Below, piece by piece: positions 1-11,261 of a stretch of DNA of 64,000 nt (its first letter is position 1; every line of letters starts with the position of its first letter). This DNA comes from Serendipita indica DSM 11827 (Eukaryota > Basidiomycota > Agaricomycetes > Sebacinales > Serendipitaceae), in contig CAJVGD010000005.1 in NCBI GenBank assembly GCA_910890315.1, forward strand, positions 620,001-684,000, in the 5' to 3' direction. The notes under the pieces are model-generated. The model saw only the letters and a list, made by a program, of their open reading frames with translations, had not been told where the DNA came from and made no database searches. The translations under genes and the position numbers were made by a program.

Positions 1-633
1 GAGACTAAAGTTTATCTAGTCTTTGTCGACGAACAGCAGTTTCCTCTCGATACAGAAATTGATAAATGTACGGCGTCGTCTGGCGTGAATAACTCTACGG
101 GTGGCTGATACAGGGATTCCTAGACGACGAACCCGGTAAATCTACACATGTCCTCCTGAGGCTAGTTCAGGGTTTGGAACCGATTGGGACTATCCGCATC
201 GTCCACCTCTCGCCGACGGACAAAAAGCTCGGCCGTCTCTGTGTGCTCAAACCGTATCGGAATTTTAAATTTGGAAAGGACCTAGTGCTCGCCGCCCATG
301 ATTACATTCGCAAGCAGGCTGTCACGTCCAACGGGGAGGATGGCCCGCGACTGTCCGTGTCGCTGCATTCTCAAATCTACGTCAAGGGGTTCTATGCAAA
401 GTATGTGTACTGGTGTTTTGATTTGGGGGTTCAGACACTAAACTTTGCGACAGGTGTGGATATGAAGAGGTGGTGCGTAGCGCATGCATACAGATTGACT
501 GAATCTATAAACTAAGCAAAGTTTAGGGACCCGAGTTTGATGAAGATGTGAGTGGTCCGTGTCTGGTCCGTGTGTATTACTTACCTCTTTGTCCCAGGGA
601 GCTCCGCATCAGCGAATGATCCGATATCTGTGA
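1..633 (+). CDS. GNAT-family N-acetyltransferase, 5' end outside the window
   Basis: Exons about 20-67, 124-400, 454-472, 527-547 and 598-633; the gene begins upstream of base 1. The frame reads VFVDEQQFPLD, then GTIRIVHLSP, LGRLCVLKPYR and GKDLVLAAHDYI, and ends GPEFDEDGAPHQRMIRYL. This is the pattern of small GNAT acetyltransferases of the ElaA/YitH type: a VFVxEQ start, the beta4 strand with an R-LCVL-YRxxxxG acetyl-CoA pyrophosphate loop, and an FDEDGxPH end with the conserved PH. Such enzymes move an acetyl group from acetyl-CoA to an amine; the substrate cannot be told. Two very short internal exons (19 and 21 nt) are needed to keep the C-terminal motif, and all junctions are GT-AG in phase. 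Confidence 0.82.
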
Positions 634-833
634 CATTTTAGCGTCTACGGCGGAGAAACCGATGGATTGATGGCCCTAATGAGCCATGGCGGCAACCTCC
701 GGCGGGCCTAGTATTTGGCAGACGGTCCACGGGTACCTTGGCCTCCTTTCGTTCGTTTACTCGCTGTCGAGCCTTGACTGTATCGTGCTACTTGGAATGG
801 ATCGAGGTCTGAAGACTAGTTATCATGTTTATT

Positions 834-3800
834 ATGCCAGCTAACCGCTCCAATTCGCCTCCAGCACCCAGTTATCTCTCCCAGTCAAAGGCAGAGGCAA
901 TCTTGTCCGAAGTCAGGCCGACCAAAGTCAGGACAGAGACACTAATCTGCATCAACGTCTTTTTGGACGAACTTCTCTGGCTCGTCCTCAGCACCGCGCG
1001 CTCGTTTTCCACCGATCGTCTAAAGGTCTCGCTCGTCAAAGTTCTCCCCACCACGCTCGGCAAAGACGCGCTTCTAGAGGCTGAAGTAGAGCTCAAGGCA
1101 TACTGGGAAAAGACTGGTCTCCATGTCCTCAAAGCACTCGAGAGTGCGCCTTCGCCGAGTACGACGGAGTTTCCGCTGCAGGCAGCGTTTGAAGTAGGCA
1201 TGCTCATTTTGTTCCCATTTTCTTATACTCACACGTATTTACACAGCTTCTACGACACAAATGTGAAGCCTACTCGACGCTGGGCGAGCTAGACGAGGAT
1301 GCAGATGTAGAGTCCCGGTTGCAGACCCGTATGCTCCAGGCGTCGTCCAACCCGCCAAATGCGACAGCTGTCGCTCCTGCTGCACTCTATCTAACTGCTG
1401 TCCTCGAGTACGTCGTCTCAATTGGGCGCCCTTCGTGGGAAACAATAGCTGATGACTTTCCTTCACAGGCATATTTGCGAGTAAGGACTTCTTTGATACA
1501 CACGCAACATCATTCAGACGCTTATTGTTTCTCTAGACACATCCTGGGAAACCTCGCGCGCGTTGTTGGGCGCGATGCAAGTCGAGCCACTGCCCAGGTC
1601 GGCGACCTGTACGTGGCATTGTGCGAAGACGATACGATCTATGGACTGTTCAAAACGATGAAAGGTTCGTCTTCTCTCGTCGTTAGGCATCTTAGGCGTC
1701 GCCGTGCTCACGTATCAACTTCTTGCAGTTCAAGAACAAATCGACCGCCAAAGCAAAGGTTCCCGTCCTCGCAGGAGCAAATCGTTTGTCCGAGGCGACA
1801 GCTCGCCGTTGCGTGCCACCTCTCCACAACCGACGCCAACCGGCTCGACAGACAACATGCGAGCCTCGGCAGATGTAAATGGAGGAGGATTGGCGACGAC
1901 GCAGCCCGGACACGCGCCCTCGTCGTCTGACAAGCTCCGCGCGCTCAAAATGTTCAAGAATGGCAACAGCGACGCTGCATCGAACAAGGAGCACCAGCGC
2001 AGCATGTCCGTCATGAGCAAAAGGACAACACTCGCCTTTCAAGACAATGAAGCGGAGGTACGCTTTTGGGTCGCCCGTTCTACTCGGCCCCCGCCTATTC
2101 ACACACACTAATTGATATGTCCGTCAGTCTGAAAACGGAATGCAGGACTTCGACGACTTGATGAACTCTGGCACAACGATGAAGGTCTCACTTACTCCCG
2201 ACCGCCTCAAGACTTTCGAGGTCGGTCCCCTTCTCTTCCGGCCGGGCTGCCGTTCTTTGAGCGCTCCGTTTATCTGTATGCTAACGGGTCATTTGGCACT
2301 ACCTAGATTTATAACAAGCAGAAGCTCGCCAAAGCAAAGGTCACACCTGCTCCCCCACCCAACGCCGAACCTGCCCCTCCCTTCAAATCGCTTCGTCCCG
2401 TCGCGAGCACAAAGTCAATAGGACGTGCGCAAGACTTGCTAGAAGACAGAGAAAACGCGACTTCCCCGCTCTCCGGCAAGCGCAATCACAGCATCGCAAC
2501 TCCAGGCGAAGTTGGCATTCGTGTGAACCCAGCGCGTCGTGGGTCAGACAGCAGCACACCCCCGACAACAAACCCCGCACTCTTACGCAAAGCTTCCGCA
2601 ACCGGTCCCTCTATGGCCCCAGGTCCGTCCTCGTACACCAACTCTGCCTCTTCCCGCCGGCTTGGCGAACCCATGGACATGTCGAATGGAATGCCCAAGC
2701 GTAACCGAACTGGTCCCCGTGGTCCCGCTAGGAATAGAGAGTCGCTAGACTTGGACGAGGTGATGGACGTCGACGACGAGATTGCCTTTGGTCCGCCGCC
2801 AATGATGCCAAAAGCGGCGAGCGCGTCCGGGACGTCTTCTAGTACTCGGGATCTCATCGACTTTTTGTCAGAGGGTCCACCGGAACAACCGTCGCTCCCG
2901 CCACTCCAGACAAACAACCTCAATGTCACGGAAAAGCCTCAAAAATCGGGTCGTCTCAGGAGCATGTTTTCGAGAAACTCTGCTCGACCATCAACCGAAG
3001 CACTTCCCACTATGAATAATAGTGCTAGCACCAACAATGTTTCACGCGCAACCAATGGATCGGTTTCTCTCGGGCGGTCCAACTCTTCCCTGAAGAAGCA
3101 GCGCTCGGTCGGGAATCTTGATGCCCCTCGAGCACCCCCGCAACCTTTTCCTCCAGTCGAATATCCTCGCCCTCCTCATTATACGCGCGCTTCTGCGCCT
3201 CCCTCCCCGACTCTTTCTTCCCCTCAGGTGCAAACGCCTGCCGGCGAATCCGCGTCAGCAACTGGACAAAGCTCACACTCGCAATCACTGGAGCGTGCCC
3301 GACATGTCTCTGTTACGCGCAAGGCCGCGCCTGTTTGGGATGGAGGAAATGACCAGCTCCCAGTGCCCCCCGTCCCCAATACACCTCGCTCTCCTGGAGA
3401 TACAAGACCTCCTCCAAGCCCCAAAGCATCGCTTTCTTCCAACATAGCCACTCAGAGTGGACATCCAGTCCAGTTTAACACGGTCGCATCACCAAAGGAA
3501 TCGCAACCCTCGCCTTCGTCTCCGCCGACCCCTTCACGACGTTCAGGAATGGTCCCTGCTGCGCGAAGTGCGGGTATTCCAAACCTGCCTGCAGCAAAGG
3601 CGGTCGATGTGAGCGACATGCGGAAAAAGCTGTCGCAGGCGACGAGCGTGCCCGAAGCTCGATTGCTCGTCGACTTGTTCCTGACACAGTGGGGATTCCC
3701 CGTCAACAAAGAGCACGAGCTTGCGGGCCCATTATCACCACCCGTTGTGCTCAACGGAACCTCGAATGACGATGGACATGGCGTGAGCATTGTCGAACTT

Positions 3801-4082
3801 TTACTTGGCGAGAGTTCCGGGAGCGTCGGTGTGCCTTCGCACGAGGGCTCCTCGTCGTCGTCGTATGTGCAGGGACAACAGACGGTTTATGCCCAATCTC
3901 CCGTCTCCAACTCGACGGATGAACCATTGACGCCTAGTGCGTCGCAGTCGACCCCTCGCATTCCTGCACCACGGGGTGCGCGGATCGATACGTCAAAGCA
4001 GACAAGCCCATCTGTGGCCAATGGGCCCTCTCCAGTCCATCATCACCGTTACGGGAATACATCGCCCGTTGTAGTCAGCTAG
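834..4082 (+). CDS. Histone-fold protein with long Ser/Pro-rich tail, about 952 aa
   Basis: Exons 834-1193, 1247-1407, 1469-1480, 1537-1664, 1729-2057, 2128-2220 and 2307-4082, all in phase. Residues about 20-110 are predicted helical (ETLICINVFLDELLWLVL, then LLEAEVELKAYW). Residues about 140-215 read VAPAALYLTAVLEHICEHIL followed by a basic ...ARVVGRDASRATAQVGDL and LCEDDTIYGLF, which lines up with the core of histone H2A (APVYLAAVLEYL ... RHLQLAIRNDEEL). The remaining roughly 700 residues are low-complexity Ser/Pro/Asn with scattered basic patches and no visible domain. It is probably a nuclear, DNA- or chromatin-associated protein conserved in fungi; I do not recognise its name. The start at 834 (MPANRSNSP) was preferred over 825, which adds three residues. 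The 12-nt exon restores the H2A-like helix and is required for the frame. Confidence 0.8.
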
Positions 4083-4522
4083 GGCAAACTCTGCCATGGC
4101 TGAAATTCCCCATTCTCTTGGAATCACATCACGCTCCTTTCTCCAAACCACTGTGTGGCTATTCGCCCTTGTTCTTTCTTCCTTTTGCTTTGATCTGCTC
4201 GTCTTGGAGGATTCACGAATGGACTCGACCCTTAATTTCACCCATCAATAATTTCTTCCCCCTCCACCAAATCCCCTCTTTCCATACCCGGGCCTTATTT
4301 CTTTTTCGTTTACTTGTGCTATCTGCTGGTTCAAGTGTCGGATGTACTACTCCCTTTGTGACATACTTAGACGAGTCCACTTGATGAACACGACCACTTA
4401 TCGGCAGCGACGGCGTGCAGGCTCAGACTCAGCGCGGCCTATGGATAGCGGGGGCAATATCATACATAGACAACTAAACGTGCTGACAAAACCGAAACTC
4501 GGATGTATAAAGGGCCGAGAGT
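4083..4522. other. Convergent intergenic region
   Basis: About 440 nt between the stop codons of the histone-fold gene (+) and RPL5 (-). It is pyrimidine-rich on the plus strand and should hold both 3' UTRs. No gene, repeat or RNA was seen. Confidence 0.6.
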
Positions 4523-5643
4523 CTACTCTTCGTCTTCGTCGTCGTCTGCCGCATCTTTGCCCGCCTGGAATTTGGCAATCTTTGCCTCGATTGCCTCCTT
4601 CCGTTGGGCGTGTGTGAGACGTGGAGTCCTGTACTTTTTGGATTCGGCGGCCCAGTCCTTTGTCTTGTCCGTGGGCTTGAAGGTCGGGTCGTCTCGGATG
4701 GCTTGGTAGGCGTTTTTGTAGATCTCCTCAATGTCCTCTGATCCTACGCCGTCCTCGAGATACGAGGCAAACTGCTTCTTGAAGCTGTAAAGAGTCGAGT
4801 CAATCACATGTCACGGAATCGGAGTCGGGATACGGACCGTTCATCGTCCTCTTCCTCGAGCGACTCCATGTACTCGGCGACGTGTCCACCAAAGATGTAC
4901 TTTTTGAGGACCTCTGCGTCGAGCTTCTTGTTCTCGGTATCGTATCCGGGGAAGCGCTTTTCCGAATGGGGGATAAAGATGCCACCGTCGCTGGCACCCT
5001 TGAGCGCACCGAATACTCGTGAACCCGTGCTCGTCTTCTTGAGACCGACGTCCAAAAAGGCCTTGAAGGGCCGTGGCGCGTCTTCGTCGTCAAGGGCTTC
5101 AGTGAGGACGAGTTCACCCGTGGGTTCCTTGACACCCTCGTACTTGTCTGCGAGGCCGAGCTTGGTTAGCGCACGACGGGCGACGAGGAGACCGGTGGCA
5201 TAGGCGGCGGTCCAGTTGGTGAGACCATGGTTGATGCCATATCGTGGTAGTTCCTTTGACGAGGCAGATGCGAGGACAAAGTCGCCCTGTAGACGAGCAT
5301 AGGTGATTTGGCAGATGATTTGCTTGTTGGTGAAGCGGACTACAAGACGGTACTTGGGGGCGTTACTAGTGCATATTAGCATTGATCTATACTCGTGTCT
5401 TCTACGCACTATTTGCTTTTGGATTGAGTGACCAGACGCTTTCGCGCATAGTCTTGATTGGCCGAGTCAGCAGACTGGAGAAGAATGGGAATGCAAGTAG
5501 ATGCTCACAGTCAGTCTTTCCTTCTCTTCTACGACGGTATTTGACCTGATACCGCGAAAAGTAGGCGTTCGACTTGACTACTTTGACGAAAGGCTGCAGT
5601 CCAGATGAGCAAATGAGCATATAATCTAATGTTTACTGACCAT
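4523..5643 (-). CDS. RPL5: 60S ribosomal protein L5 (uL18), 306 aa
   Basis: Exons (minus strand) 5643-5641, 5593-5509, 5452-5410, 5365-4838 and 4784-4523. The product starts [20 protein letters not shown] and carries [56 protein letters not shown] and a C-terminal basic then acidic tail ending DDDEDEE. These are the landmarks of eukaryotic uL18, which binds 5S rRNA and joins the 60S subunit with uL5. Length fits the family (about 297-306). The first coding exon holds only the ATG; the next exon begins CCTTTCGTC after a ctgcag acceptor. It is divergent from the RBM42-like gene with 137 bp between start codons. Confidence 0.97.
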
Positions 5644-5780
5644 CTAGAAGTAGAGAATTGGTTAGCGACTAGCTAGCGTGTAATCAAGATGCTTGCCTTT
5701 GCAAAGTTGGGTGGTCGGCCGTTGACCAAACAAAGCGCCAAATACTTTGGCAAACTGGCCGCCATCTCTTGGAATCCACC
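5644..5780. promoter_or_regulatory. Shared divergent promoter of RPL5 and the RBM42-like gene
   Basis: 137 bp separate the two start codons, so both genes must draw on this stretch and on transcribed leader sequence. No TATA box is obvious. This is inferred from gene arrangement only. Confidence 0.5.
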
Positions 5781-6560
5781 ATGGCGAGCTCGAATCCCTA
5801 TCTCCCAGTCCCCGGAAAATCATCTGCAAATCAATATTCATCAAATCCATTTGCAGTCGCACAACCCTCTACAGGCCCACAACTCCCCGCAAACGCGCAC
5901 GAATATGACATTGGCATGTATGAGCAGGCCAGCGTCTACGTCCCAGGCGCTGCCATCGTACAGCGCGGCGCTGGTACATCTACAGCGTCGCATCTGGCTG
6001 CTGGAGGCACCGGGCGAGGCAAGAAGACGACGGTGGTGCGGCGAGGAGGCGGAAAGACGTGGGAGGACCCAACGCTCTTGGAGTGGGATCCACGTGGGTA
6101 GACCCACTTTGGTTCATCTTATTCTGGCTAATTATTCTCGCAGAATGGTTCAGGCTCTTCGTCGGAGATGTGAGCAACGACGTCTCGGACACCCTCCTCG
6201 CGGAAGCGTTCAACAAGTATCCATCCTTTACCAAAGCAAAGGTCATTCGAGACAAGCTCAGTCAAAAGGTGAGCTTGGACCGAGTTATGGCTCGAAAGCT
6301 GACGAGTTGTCAGGCCAAATTCGGCTTTGTCGCCTTTTCAGACCCCGAAGACTTTCTCAAGGCGTGGAAGGAGATGGACGGTACGCATTTCATCTACATC
6401 TGACAAACCCTCTAATCTCCTCGCAGGCAAATACGTTGGAAATCGGCCAATCAGGCTGAAAAAGGCAGACTCGAATGTCCGCGCTGTAGACCTCGGGAAG
6501 CACAAACAGAGAGCGCTTCAAAAGGAGATTAAAGCTTCCAATCGACTCAAGCCGTATTAG
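5781..6560 (+). CDS. RBM42: RBM42-like RNA-binding protein, single RRM, 212 aa
   Basis: Exons 5781-6093, 6144-6268, 6314-6380 and 6427-6560. After a low-complexity N terminus comes GKTWEDPTLLEWDP, then one RRM: RNP2 is FRLFVGDV and RNP1 is AKFGFVAF, with SFTKAKVIRDKLSQK between them and EMDGKYVGNRPIRLKK after. This order, including the WEDP-LEW lead-in and the KYVGxRPIxLxK end, is specific to RBM42 among RRM proteins; the animal protein contacts hnRNP K and spliceosomal components. The start at 5781 has a good ACCATGG context. The stop codon is only 45 bp from the stop of the convergent NCL1 gene, so the transcripts probably overlap at their 3' ends. Confidence 0.93.
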
Positions 6561-6605
6561 ACACGACCAGGTACATTACATCCTTTTCTTTATTTGCCAG
6601 TTTAA

Positions 6606-9473
6606 TCAACTCTTTTCATCGCCAGTGTCCTCTTGCTCAGCATCTTCTTCAGCCAGTTGCTGCGTGTCTGGCCTTTTGCCTTCCACAGTGAGGTCTTCTC
6701 CAAACAGGCGTAAACTGAGAGCACTAAACCCCTTTGAGAAACGATAACCCCTATGCGCGACTGACACACCTCTTTGCACGTTTATCTAGCATCAGACTGA
6801 GCGACACGTTCGACTTCCAGATGGGGAATATCAGTGGGTGCGTCAACCTGGCCAACAGTCAGCGTAATCCAAACCTCGATCACGTATGCGCACTCTCCGC
6901 CTTTGAGAACCTCAGAGTCGGCACTGGATGGATCAATTTGCAAGACATGATGGCCCAATTCTAAATGTTGTCAGTATCAGCTCGAGACTTGACTGGCAGA
7001 TCTCACCACAACGCCCCAACACTTCTCCATACGGGCTGGCAAATTCGCGAGCCAGAGGGTACATCCGCTCGACAAAGACTTTTAGCAACCGCGTGTCTCC
7101 ATGGATTACATCCTCTGGCCTCATAAACGGAAGGACTTGAGAGACGGAGTCGTGCAATACACGATACTTTTGCGCAGTCTCTGCATCTGGACCACCCTGG
7201 GCCATGGCTTTACGTGCACCTGCGTCTTGTCGTATCGCCAACTTGACGCCCGCGCTGATGAAGCGGAGTCGACTCGGTTCATTGGATGTCAGCACTGCTT
7301 TGACGCGGTCGTTGGACAAGTAGACGGATCGAAGTGTGGTTGCATCGGCGTTTCGGACGAATAGATTGTGTCGTGGAAATGTTTCCGTCTCTCCACGTGC
7401 GTTGATGATCGTGTCCTGAACTTGGAGGCATTTTCTACACGGACTCAGTACCGTATTTCAGAGGCGGGTGTACACTCACAATAGGTATGTCACCAGTTCG
7501 CTGTTGGCGTCCACATAAGTGTAGGGATCCTCCTTGTACGTCCCTTTACCCTTTTCCTTTTTCTCCTTTTCTACGGGTCCCGGCTCGGTATCGACAGGAG
7601 TCGGATCCGCCATTTCCGTGTCCAAAGTGACCTCGACGTTGGTGTCGACACGCGCTCGCTTCCTCGTCCTTTCTCCATCCTGCTCCGAGTCGTTTGCGAG
7701 GTCGTCGACCGGTCGTTTGGTGTGTTTCTTCTTGGGAGGCGGAAGGACGTAGGTGGGCGATCTTTCCAAGACTGCGACGAAGAAACCACCAGTGTTCTGC
7801 AAATGTGGATAGATACGCCAGCTTGGAATATACACGTCAGACCTATACCCAAACGCTTTATGTAACCTCACCATCGATCGAGATTGAGTTCGTGCACTTC
7901 TTGTGGCGGGAACATGGTTTCGACAATCTTCGAATCCGCTCGTTGCTTGTCATTGAGGCGTTCCCAGTAGGCAGTAAAGGATGGTTCCATGTTCATAGTG
8001 TCCTTGTCGGTGCACACCTGCCATGAAGTGATGCCAGGTCGACGGACGAGTTCGGGAAGACGATTCGAGACGTCGACGAGCTGGTACTCTCCTGCGCTAG
8101 ATTTGATAGCAGCCGCCACGACTGCCTCGTTTTCGACCGGGTTGAGGGAACATGTCGAGTAGACGATCCGTCCGCCTGGCGCGAGCATTCTCATCGCTCG
8201 TTGTAGTATTCGGAGTTGAAGACTGTATTCATGTTCAACATTTCCGAGTTTATCACATCCGAGTCACTCACCAGTGAAGTCCATTCGCACCTTGAATTGT
8301 CCATTGCCTCCAGATTACGGCGTTCTTGCGCATAGTTCCATCTCCGCTGCACGGTACGTCACATAGAATCCTGTCAAATTCGAGTGTCGTTCCTTGGTTG
8401 TCTATGTAAATGTTGGGATAGTATGAGGCATCGACGTTGGTGACCACGAGCGATGGGGAAGGTAATCGAGCCGACTGGTGAACTAATAATCCGGCTCTTT
8501 TGTAGTCGCTATCGTTTGCGATGATAATTCCGCTCGGGGACGAGACAGGTTCTCCAGAGGGCAGTGTATGCATTGCTTCCAGTATTTGTGCCGTCTATTT
8601 TGTTCATTAACTTAGAGAGTATACGCAAGAATGCCATACCTTTGAGCCTGGTGCAGCGCACATATCTAGAACCTGCTAGTAATTAGTACTCGGTTTCTTG
8701 CACAGTAGATGACTTGCTCGGTGATGCGGCTCGACATCCAGAACCAAAGGTGGTAACATACTGACGGCTTCTTGCCGTGAAATGTTCCCTACCTCCGTCT
8801 CGTAGACGAGGAAGCGTTGCATCTGCTGAAAGGGGACAAGCTTGCGTACAACCGACTTGTTGACGTTGATCTGCCACGCAAGTCCACCAAGGTACCAGGG
8901 AATAGGTCTTGGGGGATCAACGTCGACACCTTCGTGCTGGATCCCTGTCAAATTGGGAACATGGACTTTGCGGATGATATCGTTGACATCGTTTGCTGTT
9001 CTACCAGAACAAACAGTAAGATGCGTGCAATTTCTACGTGAATTTGGACATACATTCGGCTCCCAGTCACACGAAATGTCGTGGGCAAGTCTCTTTTCAA
9101 ACTGTCGAGCATCAGGTCTAATTCCGTTCGGTCTTCAAAGAGATTCTGGGCCTGTGTGATCGAACGTTCATAAGTTTGCGATTCTTTGAAAAGGCTAGAG
9201 AACTACTCACCTCGTAGTATCGCTCGAAAGATGCATTCTTTCGCTCAATATCTGTGGCCCATTCCCCCGTTCGCTGTGGCTTTGCCTTCTTCTTTTTCTT
9301 TTCTTTTTTATCCTTGCCTGTCCTTTTGCCGCCAGCCTCGCCCGTTGTTTTTGCAGTAGGCTCAGTGGCAGTCTGTGTCCCGTTTCGTTCCGAGGAGACA
9401 GATGGGTGCTTTATGACCTTTAGGAGCAGATAATCAACCAATGATGTAGCCTCACTTCTTTCGAGTCCTCCAT
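6606..9473 (-). CDS. NCL1: tRNA (cytosine-5)-methyltransferase Trm4/NCL1 (NSUN2 type), about 778 aa
   Basis: Exons (minus) 9473-9456?, 9408-9211, 9151-9054, 9000-8718, 8672-8640, 8594-8272, 8222-7872, 7821-7480, 7434-7007, 6960-6894, 6847-6770 and 6723-6606. Landmarks in order: lysine-rich N terminus, FERYYE, LPTTFRVTG, ETEVGNISRQEAVSMLPP, VLDMCAAPGSKT (SAM-binding motif I), FDRILCDVPCSGDGTMRKN (motif IV with the first catalytic Cys), GGRIVYSTCSLNPVENEAVV (second catalytic Cys in TCSLNP), QNTGGFFVAVLE, and a PUA-like C-terminal part ending near SALSLRLFGED. The enzyme makes m5C in tRNAs in the nucleus. The intron 8717-8673 has a GC donor (gcaagt). The first exon and start codon are uncertain; everything from 9408 down is firm. 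Confidence 0.93.
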
Positions 9474-9528
9474 CTACGCGTTCTGGGTCGTGGTCGAGAG
9501 TGGGGAAAACTTTGGAGAGCACCACCAC
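9474..9528. promoter_or_regulatory. 55-bp divergent start region of NCL1 and the IMPACT-family gene
   Basis: If both chosen starts are right, 55 bp separate two divergent ATGs. Either the 5' leaders overlap or the NCL1 start lies elsewhere. No core promoter motif stands out. Confidence 0.35.
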
Positions 9529-10132
9529 ATGTTGGCAAGACATGTAGCAAGGCAACATTGGATATTCCGAATCAATAGTTCATTGATCAATACAGCAGCA
9601 ATACACTGCAGAAAGAGTCATAGTGACACTTTGATTACGACTTCGGAAGTCGTGACGGATCGACAAAGCAAGTTTATAGGTCGTGCGGCAAGAATACAAT
9701 CCAAAGAAGATGTAAGCGCACAAAAAGACGCTGCATCTCTCTTAAATAACCACCGTACAGGCTGAGAATATCCTGAAGACTGTGCGGGAGATGAAGGCAG
9801 TAAGAAAGGCGTCTCATCGTGCCATGTACGCCTGGAGAAACTGTCCGAATAACGAGATAGCAGAGGGTAGGTGCACATGCCCGTGCGACTACGCGCCAAC
9901 CTTTGCTCAGGAATGGGCAACGATGGAGAGTCGGGTGCTGGGATGGTACTCCTGAACATGCTACGCCAATCCGACTGGCGTAATGTCATTGTGATTGTGA
10001 CGCGTTTCTACGGCGGTAAGCCTCTTGGACCTGATCGCTTCAGGTAATGGGCGTCCACTTCTTGATGCAAGGAGCTAATTCTTCTGTAGACATATTAGAG
10101 CTGTTGCACGCGAGGCTCTTGAAAAGCTGTAG
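9529..10132 (+). CDS. IMPACT/UPF0029-family protein, 154 aa
   Basis: Exons 9529-9711, 9761-9866, 9911-10043 and 10090-10132. The body reads TSEVVTDRQSKFIGRAA, SHRAMYAWR, DGESGAGMVLL and NVIVIVTRFYGGKPLGPDRFRHI: the Impact N-terminal fold with its S-x-F-(I/V)-G, H-x-(I/M)-x-A-(Y/W)-R, DGE-GAG and T-R-x-Y-GG-x-LG-x-x-R motifs. Unlike Yih1/IMPACT there is no RWD domain, so a Gcn2-regulating role cannot be assumed; it resembles the shorter yeast YDL177C type. The first 33 residues are Arg/His-rich, lack acidic residues and could act as a mitochondrial targeting sequence (inference). The frame is open from the ATG at 9529 without an upstream exon. Confidence 0.85.
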
Positions 10133-10149
10133 GCATAGGATACACTTAC

Positions 10150-10814
10150 CTAGTCTCGTCTTTGTTCAGCCAATTGCCTCTCCAAATCCTGATTCTCCCT
10201 CCTCAATCGATCCCGACGTTGGAGCAGCAGCTGTTCTCTCCGTACAGCCGCGACCTCGCTCTTGGGTGTTCCGCCACTCTGTCGAGCACTCGCCTGTACC
10301 AATCAGACCCATCTTCGAAACCCTGACACGAAAGGGCTCACCCGTCGTCTGTATCGCTCTTCTTGCTTATCTCGCTCGGCGCGCCGTTCCTCTCTCAATT
10401 TGAGTAGTGCCTGTACCTGTGGCTCAATCTCTGCCTTGAGGGCCTCTTGATGTTTGCGAGTAGCATCTTGGCGAACCAGAACAGCGTACTAGGCGTGCCA
10501 TGTCGTCAACCAGGTGATCTATAGATGAGAGATAGCATACCTCTGTGCAATCCAAGATGGTATTCAGTCGATCAATCTTGATGGCTTCACTACGCAACGA
10601 GTTTGCGGCTCGGTATCCCTGTAGTCCGTCCCATCAGCCTAAATGACCACAACCACGAGGCCCAACTTGCAATCATAGCTGCTTTTGACATTGTCTTCAT
10701 GATCGAACGAGCAGATTTGGCGTGTTCGGCGCTGTACGACGCTCCAACGTCCTGTAGCGACTCCAAACCCCCACGCCCAAGGGGCATAATCGATTGTCTC
10801 GCAGATGAAAACAT
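10150..10814 (-). CDS. Small coiled-coil protein of unknown function, about 170 aa
   Basis: Exons (minus) 10814-10671, 10618-10541, 10488-10342 and 10293-10150. The frame starts MFSSARQSIMPLGRGG, then SAEHAKSARSIMKTMSKAAMI, GYRAANSLRSEAIKIDRL, a strongly charged helix with LLKLREERRAERDKQEER, and ends RRDRLRRENQDLERQLAEQ before the stop. The last 90 residues look like a continuous coiled coil. All codon phases close, but one junction (donor at 10670) needs a GC donor, gcaagt; using the nearby GT donor instead leads to a stop. I do not recognise the family. The start could lie further upstream, since the exon before 10671 has no other support. Confidence 0.6.
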
Positions 10815-11261
10815 TTTCAACCACTATTTGATGCTGTAGCCAAAGTCGAGGCCGGGGCCAGGTGAAGCGTGGGTGGCACAAACAAGCCGCTTTTCTTTGG
10901 CGTCTGCCTCGACCATCGAAGCGCCGTTTCTCCATGGCGTTGACAAATTCTAAGTCGACAGAGCGAAGGCAGTACGTGTGCTGTGGACACGAGGGACTAA
11001 AGTCTTTCGCCAAACAGCGCCGTATATGCTCGCCAGAAAATTTTTTCTTCGTGGCCACAGATCTTTGTCCGCGGAAACGCGTCGACAGGTCATCGTTGCC
11101 ACGGGAAAAGCGGGTCATATTCCATATCTTTCCGATTCAAGTCACTATGTGACCTTGACGGTTGGGAGAAACCATGCCCGTACAATATTTTCCCAGTTCT
11201 AGGTTACATTCCTGTACATAATAGCGCATAGAAGACATTGTTTCGTGTTCCTATTCCATCG
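10815..11261. other. Intergenic, about 450 bp
   Basis: Lies upstream of the coiled-coil gene and downstream of the thioredoxin-fold gene, both on the minus strand. Open frames exist on both strands but show no family signature or sensible splice pattern. It presumably holds the coiled-coil gene's promoter and the other gene's 3' UTR. Confidence 0.5.

Noticed and set aside
686-833. Earlier ATG for the histone-fold gene at 686
   Set aside because: Its frame ends without joining the conserved exon. MPANRSNSP at 834 is a better start.
10639-11118. 159-codon minus-strand frame over the coiled-coil gene's 5' part
   Set aside because: Arg/Cys/Trp-rich composition with no family match. The other frame gives four exons that close in phase.
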